NCBI GenBank assembly: GCA_937914725.1
Contig: CALDMJ010000149.1
Span: 1-6,233 of the forward strand
Source: an uncultured Clostridia bacterium
Lineage (GTDB): Bacteria; Bacillota; Clostridia; Christensenellales; UBA1242
Length of the DNA stretch: 6,233 bases
Direction of reading: 5' to 3'
Of this stretch, positions 1 to 5,574 are shown piece by piece; position 1 is the stretch's first letter; each line of letters opens with the position of its first letter. A model generated the notes under the pieces. That model had not been told where the DNA came from and ran no database searches. It saw only the letters and a list, made by a program, of their open reading frames with translations. The position numbers and the translations under genes were made by a program.

Positions 1-1655
1 AAAATGAGTTCGTGTACGACGGCAATTCTCATATTTATGACATTACATACAAAGACACAAAAATTGAGGCACTTTATTCTCTTGACGGGGAAAAATTTAC
101 CGAAAAAGATAAACTCGCGGTTATCAATGCGGGTACTTACAAGGTATATTTCAAGATTTCCGCTAAAGGGTACAAAGAATATACTGGTAGCCACGATGTA
201 ATCATCAAAAAGGCTACAATTAATCCTGACAACTTGGCTTTCGGTGCTACAAGTTTCCAATACGATGGCACGAAAAAGATCTTCGATGTTGGCTATGGCA
301 ACGAACAAGTCGAGGTTAAGTACAGTCTTGACGCGGGCGAGAGCAAAACTTATGTGACAAAGGACCAAATGAACATTGTGGACGCTGGCACATATACCGT
401 TTTCTATAGCGTTTCATCACCAAACTTTGAGACTTTCTACGGTCAAAAAACAATGGTAATTGCAAATAAAGTGCTTACTGCACAAGACGTTACAGTTGAG
501 GGCGCGCAAGACGGCAAAGTTACTTATACTTACACGGGCGCAAGCCAAATCTTCGACGTCGCAGTTGCGGGGCTTGAAAACGCTACTGTTGAATACTCAC
601 TCGATGCGGGCGAAACAAAGACTTGGGTTTCTAAAGCAAATTTCCCAGTTTTGGGTACTGACGCGGCAAACAACGACAAGCCACGCACGGTGTTCTTCAA
701 GGTCAGCGCAACAAACTATGCTGACTACATCGGGAGCGTGATTGTTTCAATTCAACAAACACAATTTACTGCTGATGATTTCAACATCACTACAAACGGA
801 ACATACACGGGTAGCGCGCAAAGCTTCAATATTGAATATGTTGGAACAAAAATTGCTAAACCAGAAGCTGTGATTTATTATACACTTTGGGATTGCGAAA
901 GCGAATTTGACGCTACAACTGCTTGGAAAACATCAACAGATGCTCTTAACATTGTAAATGCAGGGCAATACACTGTATACTACTATGTTAATGACCAATC
1001 TACAAAGGCATTGCACGCTAGATACGGCGTGAAAGAGTTGTCAGCGGCAACGCTTGCGGACGCAAAATCATTCACTTTCACAGTCGCAAAATCTTCTAAT
1101 TATGGTACGATTGACACTGATGGCAGTAAAGAAATAGAGTATAATGAGGAAGTGCAATTCCCAACAATCGCAATTGTTAATAAAGCAACAAATGCAACAC
1201 TTATGTTTGCGACAAGTGAAAATGGAACATATTATACAAAGGAAAATGCAATCACAAGTGAAGACTTTGCTGATTTCAGCGAAGTCGGCGAACACACAGT
1301 TTATGTGAAAGCAGTTCCTGAAGATAGCACTAACTACAATGAAATTATCAAATCAATTACTTATAAAATTATCAAAACAAACCCAACGGGTTCAATGGTT
1401 AAAATTGGCACAACCGAGTTCACTTATAATGGCGAAACACAAATGCCACAAATTTCAGCAGTTGACTCATATAAAGGTGCAACATTTAGTTATGCGCTTA
1501 GCCACCCTGACGTAACAAGTACAGAGTGGAAAGATATGAACGATCTTGAAATTGACTTTGTCAATGCTGGAGAAGCAATAACAATTTACTATAGAGTCAC
1601 ATCAAAAAACTATAATGATATGATTAGTTCATTTGACTTTGTAATCAACAAAGCG
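1..1655 (+). repeat. Array of six Ig-like protein repeats within the surface protein gene
   Basis: Approximate unit limits in DNA are 1-215, 216-467, 468-761, 762-1091, 1092-1376 and 1377-1655, about 70-110 residues each. Units 1-3 are the most alike: YSLDGEK, YSLDAGESKTYV and YSLDAGETKTWV fall at the same place, as do AGTYKVYFKIS, AGTYTVFYSVS and RTVFFKVS, followed by GYKEYTGS, NFETFYGQ and NYADYIGS. Units 5 and 6 keep the EYNEEVQFP/TYNGETQMP opening and the NYNEI/NYNDM closing strand but have diverged. The repeats are conserved in protein more than in DNA, so this is an old domain array rather than a recent tandem expansion. Unit limits are judged by eye. Confidence 0.75.
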
Positions 1656-2657
1656 AATATCAATGTAGCGGTTGACGATGTTTATCAATTTGAGGGCGAA
1701 GCAGAAGTTGACGCTACATACAGTATTACTAGCGGTGAAATTTTTGCCACTGATGCCGACAAAGTAAGCATTTTGCTTGCTGTTGAAAAAGACAGCGACA
1801 ATACTGCAGCAAAAGGTGCAACATTAAAAATCAACGCAAGTTTGTCAGGCGATGGCGCTAGCAACTATAAACTTGAAGCAAACGTAGGCACATATTATGT
1901 TGTTGGACTTGATTTTAAAACAGTCGCAAGCAAAATGACTGAAATAATGAACAAAGTCTACAATAATGAAACACTTTTGGGCAAAGAAACAAAGTATACT
2001 TTTGCTGAAATTAATACTAAATTGACTGCAGCAAATCTTGCTGCGCTTGAAGGCTACTATATGGAAGTTGCAGACGCTGATTCAAACCTCAATCAATTAG
2101 TTGTTGTAAACGGCGTACAATATGGAATTAGTTCTACATTTGAACTTTCAATCGGCAACGCAAACTATATTGTTGACAAAGCGTTTATCATTGAAGACGG
2201 CAAAATGAAGATTGCTTGCCCAGTAATCGCAGCAATGATTGAGAATAACGAAACAAATCAATTGACAAAAATAAATGTGTTTGGTGCAAATGACGGCATC
2301 ATTGTTGAAAAGGTAGAAAGCGAAACAAACGCTAATGAATACAACTTGACAATTACAAGTGGCAAAACACCGCTATTTATCACAATTGACGGTGTAACAT
2401 TGACCGCTGACGATATGTTCATTTCAAAGAAAGTTAAGAACGGAAGCACAACTTTTGGTTCATCAAAAACTGACCCATACAATGTAAATGGCGAAACAGG
2501 CTATGCTGTTGCAGTTTATCCTATCGGTTGGGTAGAAGATATCACTACAGTTGAAAACAAAACTTTTGATTTTGAATATACTGTTACATTGCCAAACAAA
2601 GGTGTCATCAAATGCTTGTTCCACATCACAATAGATAATGGAACAACAGGCGAATAA
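1..2657 (+). CDS. Large Ig-like repeat extracellular protein, 5' end outside window
   Basis: The frame is open from the left edge (first whole codon at 3, reading N-E-F-V-Y-D-G), so the GTG at 12 is an internal valine and the true start lies upstream. At least 884 residues are visible. Numbering from that valine, six Ig-like repeats occupy about residues 1-548. Each has a Y-[DTN]-G strand such as FQYDGTKKIFDVGY, a YSLD-type strand, an [NV]-[DN]-AG-x-Y-x-V-[YF] core and a closing strand ending near I-x-K. Residues 549-632 resemble an MBG-like bacterial Ig fold. Residues 633-881 are a non-repetitive C-terminal region that I do not recognise. Such repeats usually form stalks of secreted or cell-wall proteins for adhesion or substrate contact; that role is inferred here. 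No LPxTG motif, C-terminal membrane helix or S-layer homology domain is visible, so any anchor or enzyme domain would have to lie in the missing N-terminus. A terminator follows the stop codon directly. The Ig-repeat surface class is fairly sure; the specific function is unknown. Confidence 0.85.
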   Translation, partial: NEFVYDGNSHIYDITYKDTKIEALYSLDGEKFTEKDKLAVINAGTYKVYFKISAKGYKEYTGSHDVIIKKATINPDNLAFGATSFQYDGTKKIFDVGYGNEQVEVKYSLDAGESKTYVTKDQMNIVDAGTYTVFYSVSSPNFETFYGQKTMVIANKVLTAQDVTVEGAQDGKVTYTYTGASQIFDVAVAGLENATVEYSLDAGETKTWVSKANFPVLGTDAANNDKPRTVFFKVSATNYADYIGSVIVSIQQTQFTADDFNITTNGTYTGSAQSFNIEYVGTKIAKPEAVIYYTLWDCESEFDATTAWKTSTDALNIVNAGQYTVYYYVNDQSTKALHARYGVKELSAATLADAKSFTFTVAKSSNYGTIDTDGSKEIEYNEEVQFPTIAIVNKATNATLMFATSENGTYYTKENAITSEDFADFSEVGEHTVYVKAVPEDSTNYNEIIKSITYKIIKTNPTGSMVKIGTTEFTYNGETQMPQISAVDSYKGATFSYALSHPDVTSTEWKDMNDLEIDFVNAGEAITIYYRVTSKNYNDMISSFDFVINKANINVAVDDVYQFEGEAEVDATYSITSGEIFATDADKVSILLAVEKDSDNTAAKGATLKINASLSGDGASNYKLEANVGTYYVVGLDFKTVASKMTEIMNKVYNNETLLGKETKYTFAEINTKLTAANLAALEGYYMEVADADSNLNQLVVVNGVQYGISSTFELSIGNANYIVDKAFIIEDGKMKIACPVIAAMIENNETNQLTKINVFGANDGIIVEKVESETNANEYNLTITSGKTPLFITIDGVTLTADDMFISKKVKNGSTTFGSSKTDPYNVNGETGYAVAVYPIGWVEDITTVENKTFDFEYTVTLPNKGVIKCLFHITIDNGTTGE

Positions 2658-2660
2658 AAC

Positions 2661-2686
2661 AAAAATGCGCGTATGCGCATTTTTTT
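2661..2686 (+). terminator. Intrinsic terminator after the surface protein gene
   Basis: A perfect 10-bp stem (AAAAATGCGC at 2661-2670, GCGCATTTTT at 2675-2684) closes a 4-base loop (GTAT) and runs into a T tract ending at 2686. It begins 3 bases after the TAA stop at 2655-2657. It should end the upstream transcript, so the ATPase gene needs its own promoter, and one is present. Confidence 0.9.
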
Positions 2687-2689
2687 GTG

Positions 2690-2703
2690 GCGGCATAGGC
2701 CGC
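2690..2703. other. Small GC-rich hairpin downstream of the terminator
   Basis: GCGGC at 2690-2694 and GCCGC at 2699-2703 form a 5-bp stem around ATAG. No T tract follows, so it is not a second terminator. It may only be an edge of the repeat-rich spacer; no function can be assigned. Confidence 0.3.
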
Positions 2704-2731
2704 TGTTGCAGGTATTTTCCCTACAAGTAAT

Positions 2732-2799
2732 AAAGTATAACCTTATTTATTGTGGTAAGGTACTCACCCCATTGTCATTTCGACCAACGCGGAGAAATC
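2732..2799 (+). repeat. REP-like dispersed intergenic repeat, copy A
   Basis: The segment 2752-2799 matches 5397-5444 at 42 of 48 positions without gaps. The shared core is GTGGTAAGGTACT, then ATTGTCATTTCGACCAACG, then GGAGAAATC. Both copies start a little further left with AAAGTAT. The right part is an imperfect palindrome at 2777-2798 (ATTTC-GA-CC ... GG-A-GAAAT). In this copy the left part also folds: CCTTA at 2741-2745 with TAAGG at 2756-2760, and AGTA at 2734-2737 with TACT at 2761-2764. Two intergenic copies with palindromic structure and no coding potential fit a REP or MITE-like element. The TGTCATTTCGACC...GGAGAAATC pattern is, from general recall, common between genes in many bacterial genomes. 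Confidence 0.7.
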
Positions 2800-2816
2800 G
2801 ACAACATTTGCCATTC

Positions 2817-2858
2817 TTTGCGTAAAATTTTTGCGTATTTACGCAAAAATTTCACGAG
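2817..2858. promoter_or_regulatory. Palindrome upstream of the ATPase promoter (first TGCGTA-TACGCA copy)
   Basis: A 13-bp perfect inverted repeat (arms 2825-2837 and 2840-2852, spacer TT) contains TGCGTA-TT-TACGCA at 2832-2845. The right arm can also pair with TTTGCGTAAA at 2817-2826, so two left arms compete for one right arm. Bases 2840-2858 (TACGCAAAAATTTCACGAG) recur exactly at 2915-2933 and 4278-4296. The element ends 5 bases before the -35 box, so it is well placed for an operator or an upstream regulatory site. It could instead be a truncated copy of the repeat that flanks the ATPase gene. Confidence 0.6.
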
Positions 2859-2863
2859 CATTG

Positions 2864-2892
2864 TTGACATAACAGTCAATAATTGGTATAAT
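2864..2892 (+). promoter_or_regulatory. Consensus sigma-A promoter of the ATPase gene
   Basis: TTGACA at 2864-2869 and TATAAT at 2887-2892 match the housekeeping consensus at all 12 positions with the ideal 17-base spacer. TG at 2884-2885 gives an extended -10. The predicted start, near 2899, lies inside the left arm of the next hairpin, so the mRNA would begin with that structure. A short inverted repeat, TTGAC (2864-2868) with GTCAA (2875-2879), overlaps the -35 box. So strong a promoter in front of one gene suggests that repression keeps expression in check; that is inference. Confidence 0.85.
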
Positions 2893-2893
2893 A

Positions 2894-2935
2894 CTCGTGA
2901 AAAAAGTGCGTAAATACGCAAAAATTTCACGAGGT
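2894..2935 (+). repeat. 39-bp flanking repeat, upstream copy; 5' UTR hairpin with the SD
   Basis: Bases 2897-2935 are identical to 4260-4298 over 39 positions. The sequence folds as a two-part palindrome: outer arms CTCGTGAAA (2894-2902) and TTTCACGAG (2925-2933), inner arms TGCGTA (2907-2912) and TACGCA (2915-2920), with AAAG and AAAA as the unpaired sides. The right outer arm includes GAG of the GAGG ribosome binding site (2931-2934) for the ATPase start at 2940. In RNA the hairpin could therefore mask the binding site; in DNA it could be an operator just past the transcription start. Confidence 0.8.
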
Positions 2936-2939
2936 GGTT

Positions 2940-4241
2940 ATGCAAATTCAAAGAAATTCGTATTTAAATAAACTTATCAGCAAAAGAGAAAACGGCTTAA
3001 TTAAGGTCATTACAGGTATTCGCAGGTGCGGAAAATCGTATTTGCTTTTCACTATTTATCGCGATTATTTGCTATCTATCGGCGTCAGCGAAAATCAAAT
3101 CATAGAACTTGCTTTGGATGAAACAAAAAATGCAAAGTACCGAAACCCGATTGAACTTGACAACTATATTAGAGGGCTGGTTTTGGACAAAAGCAAAAGG
3201 TACTATGTTTTCATTGACGAAATTCAAAAGGTAGAGGACATTCAAAATCCATTTATTAGTGACAAAAACGCTAAGATTGGCTTTGTAGACACCTTGCTAG
3301 GACTTATGAAGTTGCAAAATGTTGACTTGTACGTCACAGGCAGCAATTCGCGAATGTTGTCGTCGGATATTTTGACCGAGTTCAAGGACAGGGGGGATGA
3401 AATAAGGGTTGCGCCGCTGACATTCAAGGAGTTTTACGACGCATATGAGGGCGATAAAAACAACGCGTGGCAAGAATATATTACGTATGGCGGGATGCCG
3501 CTAGCGGTTACAAAAAAAACTCACGAAGAAAAAAGTCGATACTTGAAAGGCTTGTTTTCCAAAACATATATAACGGACGTTATTGAAAGAAACGGCATTC
3601 TAAATGACAAAGAGACGCTAGAAGATTTGTTGAATCTAATTTCATCTTCAGTTGGCTCGCTGACAAATCCTACTAAAATTTCAAACACGTTTGCTTCAAT
3701 AAAACAAGTCAAAATTTCGCCTAGTACGATAAGCACTTACCTTGACTATTTCATTGACGCATTCATTATTAACAAGGCATACCGCTATGATGTCAAGGGT
3801 AAAAAGTACATTGATACGCCGCTAAAATACTATTTTACTGATGTCGGGCTTAGAAACGCTAGATTAAACTTCAGGCAACAAGAAGAAAATCACATTATGG
3901 AAAACATAATTTACAATGAATTGTTGTTTAGAGAATACGATGTTGATGTCGGTGTCGTGGAGTACAATTACAAAGACGAACTCGGCAAGAGCAAAAGAGC
4001 GCAACTTGAAATTGACTTTGTTGCCAACAAGAGCAGTAAACGATACTACATTCAATCGGCGCTAAACATTGATTCAGCGGATAAAAAAGAGCAGGAAACA
4101 AAATCATTGAATAGAATTGCAGATTCTTTCAAAAAAATTGTTATTGTGAAAGACAATATCATTCCGTGGCACGACGAACAAGGAATACTTTATATCGGCA
4201 TTCAGCAATTTTTGCTGGACGAAAGTGCAGTTGATTTGTAA
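2940..4241 (+). CDS. AAA_14/DUF4143 family ATPase
   Basis: This is a 433-residue P-loop ATPase of the widespread AAA_14-DUF4143 group, whose cellular role is poorly known. ATG at 2940 is preferred over the in-frame GTG at 2934 because GAGG (2931-2934) is 5 bases from the ATG and overlaps the GTG. Walker A is GIRRCGKS at 26-33, Walker B is YYVFIDEIQ at 88-96 (D93, E94), and the sensor strand is VTGSNSRML at 132-140. The family's RGDEIRVAPLTFKEF segment is at 151-165. The DUF4143 part begins near YITYGGMPLAV (180-190). Residues about 226-290 read like a winged helix (NPTKISNTFAS, STISTYLDYFIDAFII). The tail has a PD-(D/E)xK-like core: E357-I-D359-F, then YYIQSA at 369-374, with alanine where the catalytic lysine would be. 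Full length and no frameshift. It is monocistronic, with its own promoter, flanking 39-bp repeats and a terminator. Family assignment is firm; DNA binding and autoregulation are inferred. Confidence 0.93.
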   Translation: MQIQRNSYLNKLISKRENGLIKVITGIRRCGKSYLLFTIYRDYLLSIGVSENQIIELALDETKNAKYRNPIELDNYIRGLVLDKSKRYYVFIDEIQKVEDIQNPFISDKNAKIGFVDTLLGLMKLQNVDLYVTGSNSRMLSSDILTEFKDRGDEIRVAPLTFKEFYDAYEGDKNNAWQEYITYGGMPLAVTKKTHEEKSRYLKGLFSKTYITDVIERNGILNDKETLEDLLNLISSSVGSLTNPTKISNTFASIKQVKISPSTISTYLDYFIDAFIINKAYRYDVKGKKYIDTPLKYYFTDVGLRNARLNFRQQEENHIMENIIYNELLFREYDVDVGVVEYNYKDELGKSKRAQLEIDFVANKSSKRYYIQSALNIDSADKKEQETKSLNRIADSFKKIVIVKDNIIPWHDEQGILYIGIQQFLLDESAVDL

Positions 4242-4256
4242 TGTTGTTGCTATCAT

Positions 4257-4298
4257 CTAGTGAAAAAAGTGCGTAAATACGCAAAAATTTCACGAGGT
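4257..4298 (+). repeat. 39-bp flanking repeat, downstream copy
   Basis: Bases 4260-4298 repeat 2897-2935 exactly, 1363 bp further on and 18 bases after the ATPase stop codon. The same hairpin forms: TGCGTA (4270-4275) with TACGCA (4278-4283), and the outer arm with one mismatch (CTAGTGAAA against TTTCACGAG). Weak likeness continues to the left, with TATCAT (4251-4256) where the upstream copy has TATAAT. No T tract follows, so it is not the terminator. It even keeps the GAGGT that serves as ribosome binding site upstream, but no reading frame follows. Confidence 0.8.
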
Positions 4299-4325
4299 CA
4301 AGATAATAAAACAAAATTGCATAAC

Positions 4326-4373
4326 AAAAAAGCCGCAAAAAACATTAAAATAACAGTTTTTTGCGGCTTTTTT
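4326..4373. terminator. Bidirectional terminator between the ATPase and exonuclease genes
   Basis: An 18-bp perfect stem (4326-4343 and 4356-4373) with a GCCGC/GCGGC core, flanked by runs of six A and six T, closes a 12-base loop. Because both arms carry A/T runs, it can work in either direction. It lies 84 bases past the ATPase stop and about 210 bases past the end of the convergent exonuclease gene, and is the only clear terminator between them. Confidence 0.9.
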
Positions 4374-4384
4374 ATATATCATAT

Positions 4385-4489
4385 AGAATGGAATATATAA
4401 TCGCGGATATAGAATGCAATGAATGATACGCATACAAAGAATGGAATATATATTTGCATATTGAAAATGAAATGTATAATGTGCAACAA
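4385..4489. repeat. Degenerate tandem repeat, four units of 26-27 bp
   Basis: Units start at 4385, 4411, 4438 and 4464 (spacing 26, 27, 26). Each opens with a version of AGAATGGAAT (AGAATGGAAT, AGAATGCAAT, AGAATGGAAT, AAAATGAAAT) and continues through an AT-rich middle to a G-C pair near position 20. The first and third units share 15 exact bases, AGAATGGAATATATA. The stretch lies between the terminator and the 3' end of the exonuclease gene, and I see no reading frame in it. From 4490 to 4581 there is only plain AT-rich sequence. Confidence 0.5.
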
Positions 4490-4581
4490 TTAAATAGAAA
4501 TTTTTAAGTATAAATTCTCATTTGTAAAATTTCATTTATAAATAGTAAGAATTGTTTTGGAATCGACGCGGCGGTAATTCA

Positions 4582-5217
4582 TCAAACATTGTTGGTGGCG
4601 GGGCGGCGGCGCGGGCGGGCTTGGTGTCCTGTTTCGTCAAAGAATTTTGACTGTACTTTGCAATATGGTTCGTACTTTTCAAATAGTTGCTCGATTGACT
4701 TATGCTCCATATAGCAAAGGTTGCGCAAAATGTACATTGACAAGTGCGCGTCGTCGCAACTGCGGTGCAAAGTGAGTGCGCCGTGCGGAATTTCTAGCGC
4801 GGCGGCGATTTTCTCAAGCGCGCGTACGGTCGTGTCGCTTGTCATTTTCTTGTAAATTTGTTGGATGTCGTAGCCCGTGAGCGCGAGTTGGGGTAGCCCG
4901 TAGCGTGAACACGCAAGATTGATGAAATTAAAATCATTTTGAATACTGAACCCGACAAGCATCACATCTGGCAGCATTAGCAACTTTTTAATTTTATTAT
5001 AAAACGCGCGAAAGTTTGGCTGTTCGTAAAACATCTTATCAGGGTAAAATAGTTTAATTCCGTCGTCTTTGCGCCCCCTCAGTCTAAAGCGCAACTGCGG
5101 GTTGATGAGTAGGTCAAATTTGTCGAGCATATGAAAATTGCGGTCGGTTAGCACGCCCCCAAGACTGCATATGTGCGTACCGTCGCAACATTCTATGTCT
5201 ATAAATAGATAATTCAT
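4582..5217 (-). CDS. DEDDh 3'-5' exonuclease-domain protein
   Basis: A 211-residue protein with all five DEDDh acidic/histidine positions: D7 and E9 in LFIDIECCDG (Exo I), D95 in VGFSIQNDFNFI (Exo II), and H151 with D156 in HRSCDDAHLSM (Exo III, H-x4-D). This is the DnaQ/RNase H-like fold that removes nucleotides from 3' ends using two metal ions; the substrate (DNA proofreading, RNA trimming or oligonucleotide turnover) cannot be told from sequence. No polymerase, helicase or BRCT domain is fused. The tail after residue 190 is basic and low in complexity (ARPRRRPATNNV) and is encoded by a GC-rich patch, perhaps a nucleic-acid-binding extension. The ATG at 5217 begins right at the Exo I strand. 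An AAGGAA ribosome binding site lies at about 5230-5236, a rather long 12-13 bases upstream. The gene is alone on its strand, has its own promoter, and converges with the ATPase gene. Confidence 0.85.
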   Translation of the reverse strand: MNYLFIDIECCDGTHICSLGGVLTDRNFHMLDKFDLLINPQLRFRLRGRKDDGIKLFYPDKMFYEQPNFRAFYNKIKKLLMLPDVMLVGFSIQNDFNFINLACSRYGLPQLALTGYDIQQIYKKMTSDTTVRALEKIAAALEIPHGALTLHRSCDDAHLSMYILRNLCYMEHKSIEQLFEKYEPYCKVQSKFFDETGHQARPRRRPATNNV

Positions 5218-5272
5218 TGTTTTTTATGTTCCTTTTATTGATGAAATATGCTTTTAACATTTAATTTTTAGT

Positions 5273-5301
5273 ATTATAGCACATATATCAAAAAAAATCA
5301 A
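5273..5301 (-). promoter_or_regulatory. Promoter of the exonuclease gene
   Basis: On the minus strand TATAAT (5273-5278) lies 17 bases after TTGATT (5296-5301): a perfect -10 and 4 of 6 matches at -35 with ideal spacing. The start would be near 5266, giving a leader of about 50 bases before the ATG at 5217. Confidence 0.65.
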
Positions 5302-5363
5302 ATACTGCCGCAAAAATCTTCAAGTAGGGGCGCGGTTTATTACGGGCGAATGCGTGTCTTGAC

Positions 5364-5506
5364 CGCGTCAGCACATAGAAAGTATTCATTATAATAGTGG
5401 TAAGGTACTTTCTTTATTGTCATTTCGACCAACGTGGAGAAATCTCCCGGAAGGGCAACCAGTTTTATTATGAGGTACTTAAAAACATTGGACGCGTCAG
5501 CACATA
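5364..5506. repeat. 14-bp direct repeat bracketing REP-like copy B
   Basis: CGCGTCAGCACATA occurs at 5364-5377 and again at 5493-5506, 129 bp apart, with REP-like copy B between. The flanking bases are also similar (GAC and GGA on the left). It may be a target duplication left by insertion of the element, or the ends of a longer composite repeat. Confidence 0.5.
5379..5444 (+). repeat. REP-like dispersed intergenic repeat, copy B
   Basis: Second copy of the element at 2732-2799, in the same orientation (42 of 48 bases identical over 5397-5444). The right palindrome at 5422-5443 is kept (ATTTC-GA-CC ... GG-A-GAAAT). The left fold uses other pairs: GAAAGTA (5378-5384) with TACTTTC (5406-5412). 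Both copies can fold on each side although the pairing bases differ, which is typical of REP-like elements. Confidence 0.7.
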
Positions 5507-5574
5507 CTATGAGAACGAACATATATGAAGGCGATTGTGTTTGATGCCTACTTAAATAACTTGTATGTAGGAAT

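Noticed and set aside
12..14. GTG at 12 as the start of the surface protein
   Set aside because: The frame stays open to the left edge and the preceding residues N-E-F continue the repeat pattern, so the codon is internal.
2817..2935. CRISPR array
   Set aside because: Only two or three related copies exist, with unequal spacers that contain a promoter or a whole gene.
2897..4298. Integron-type gene cassette (39-bp repeats as attC sites)
   Set aside because: The repeats have a two-part palindrome like attC, but lack the GTTRRRY/RYYYAAC boxes, and no integron integrase is present.
2897..4298. Insertion sequence with the ATPase as transposase
   Set aside because: The repeats are direct, not terminal inverted repeats, and the protein has AAA_14/DUF4143 signatures rather than a DDE, HUH or recombinase catalytic core.
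4257..4298. Downstream 39-bp repeat as the ATPase terminator
   Set aside because: The hairpin is not followed by a T tract, while a much better terminator lies at 4326-4373.
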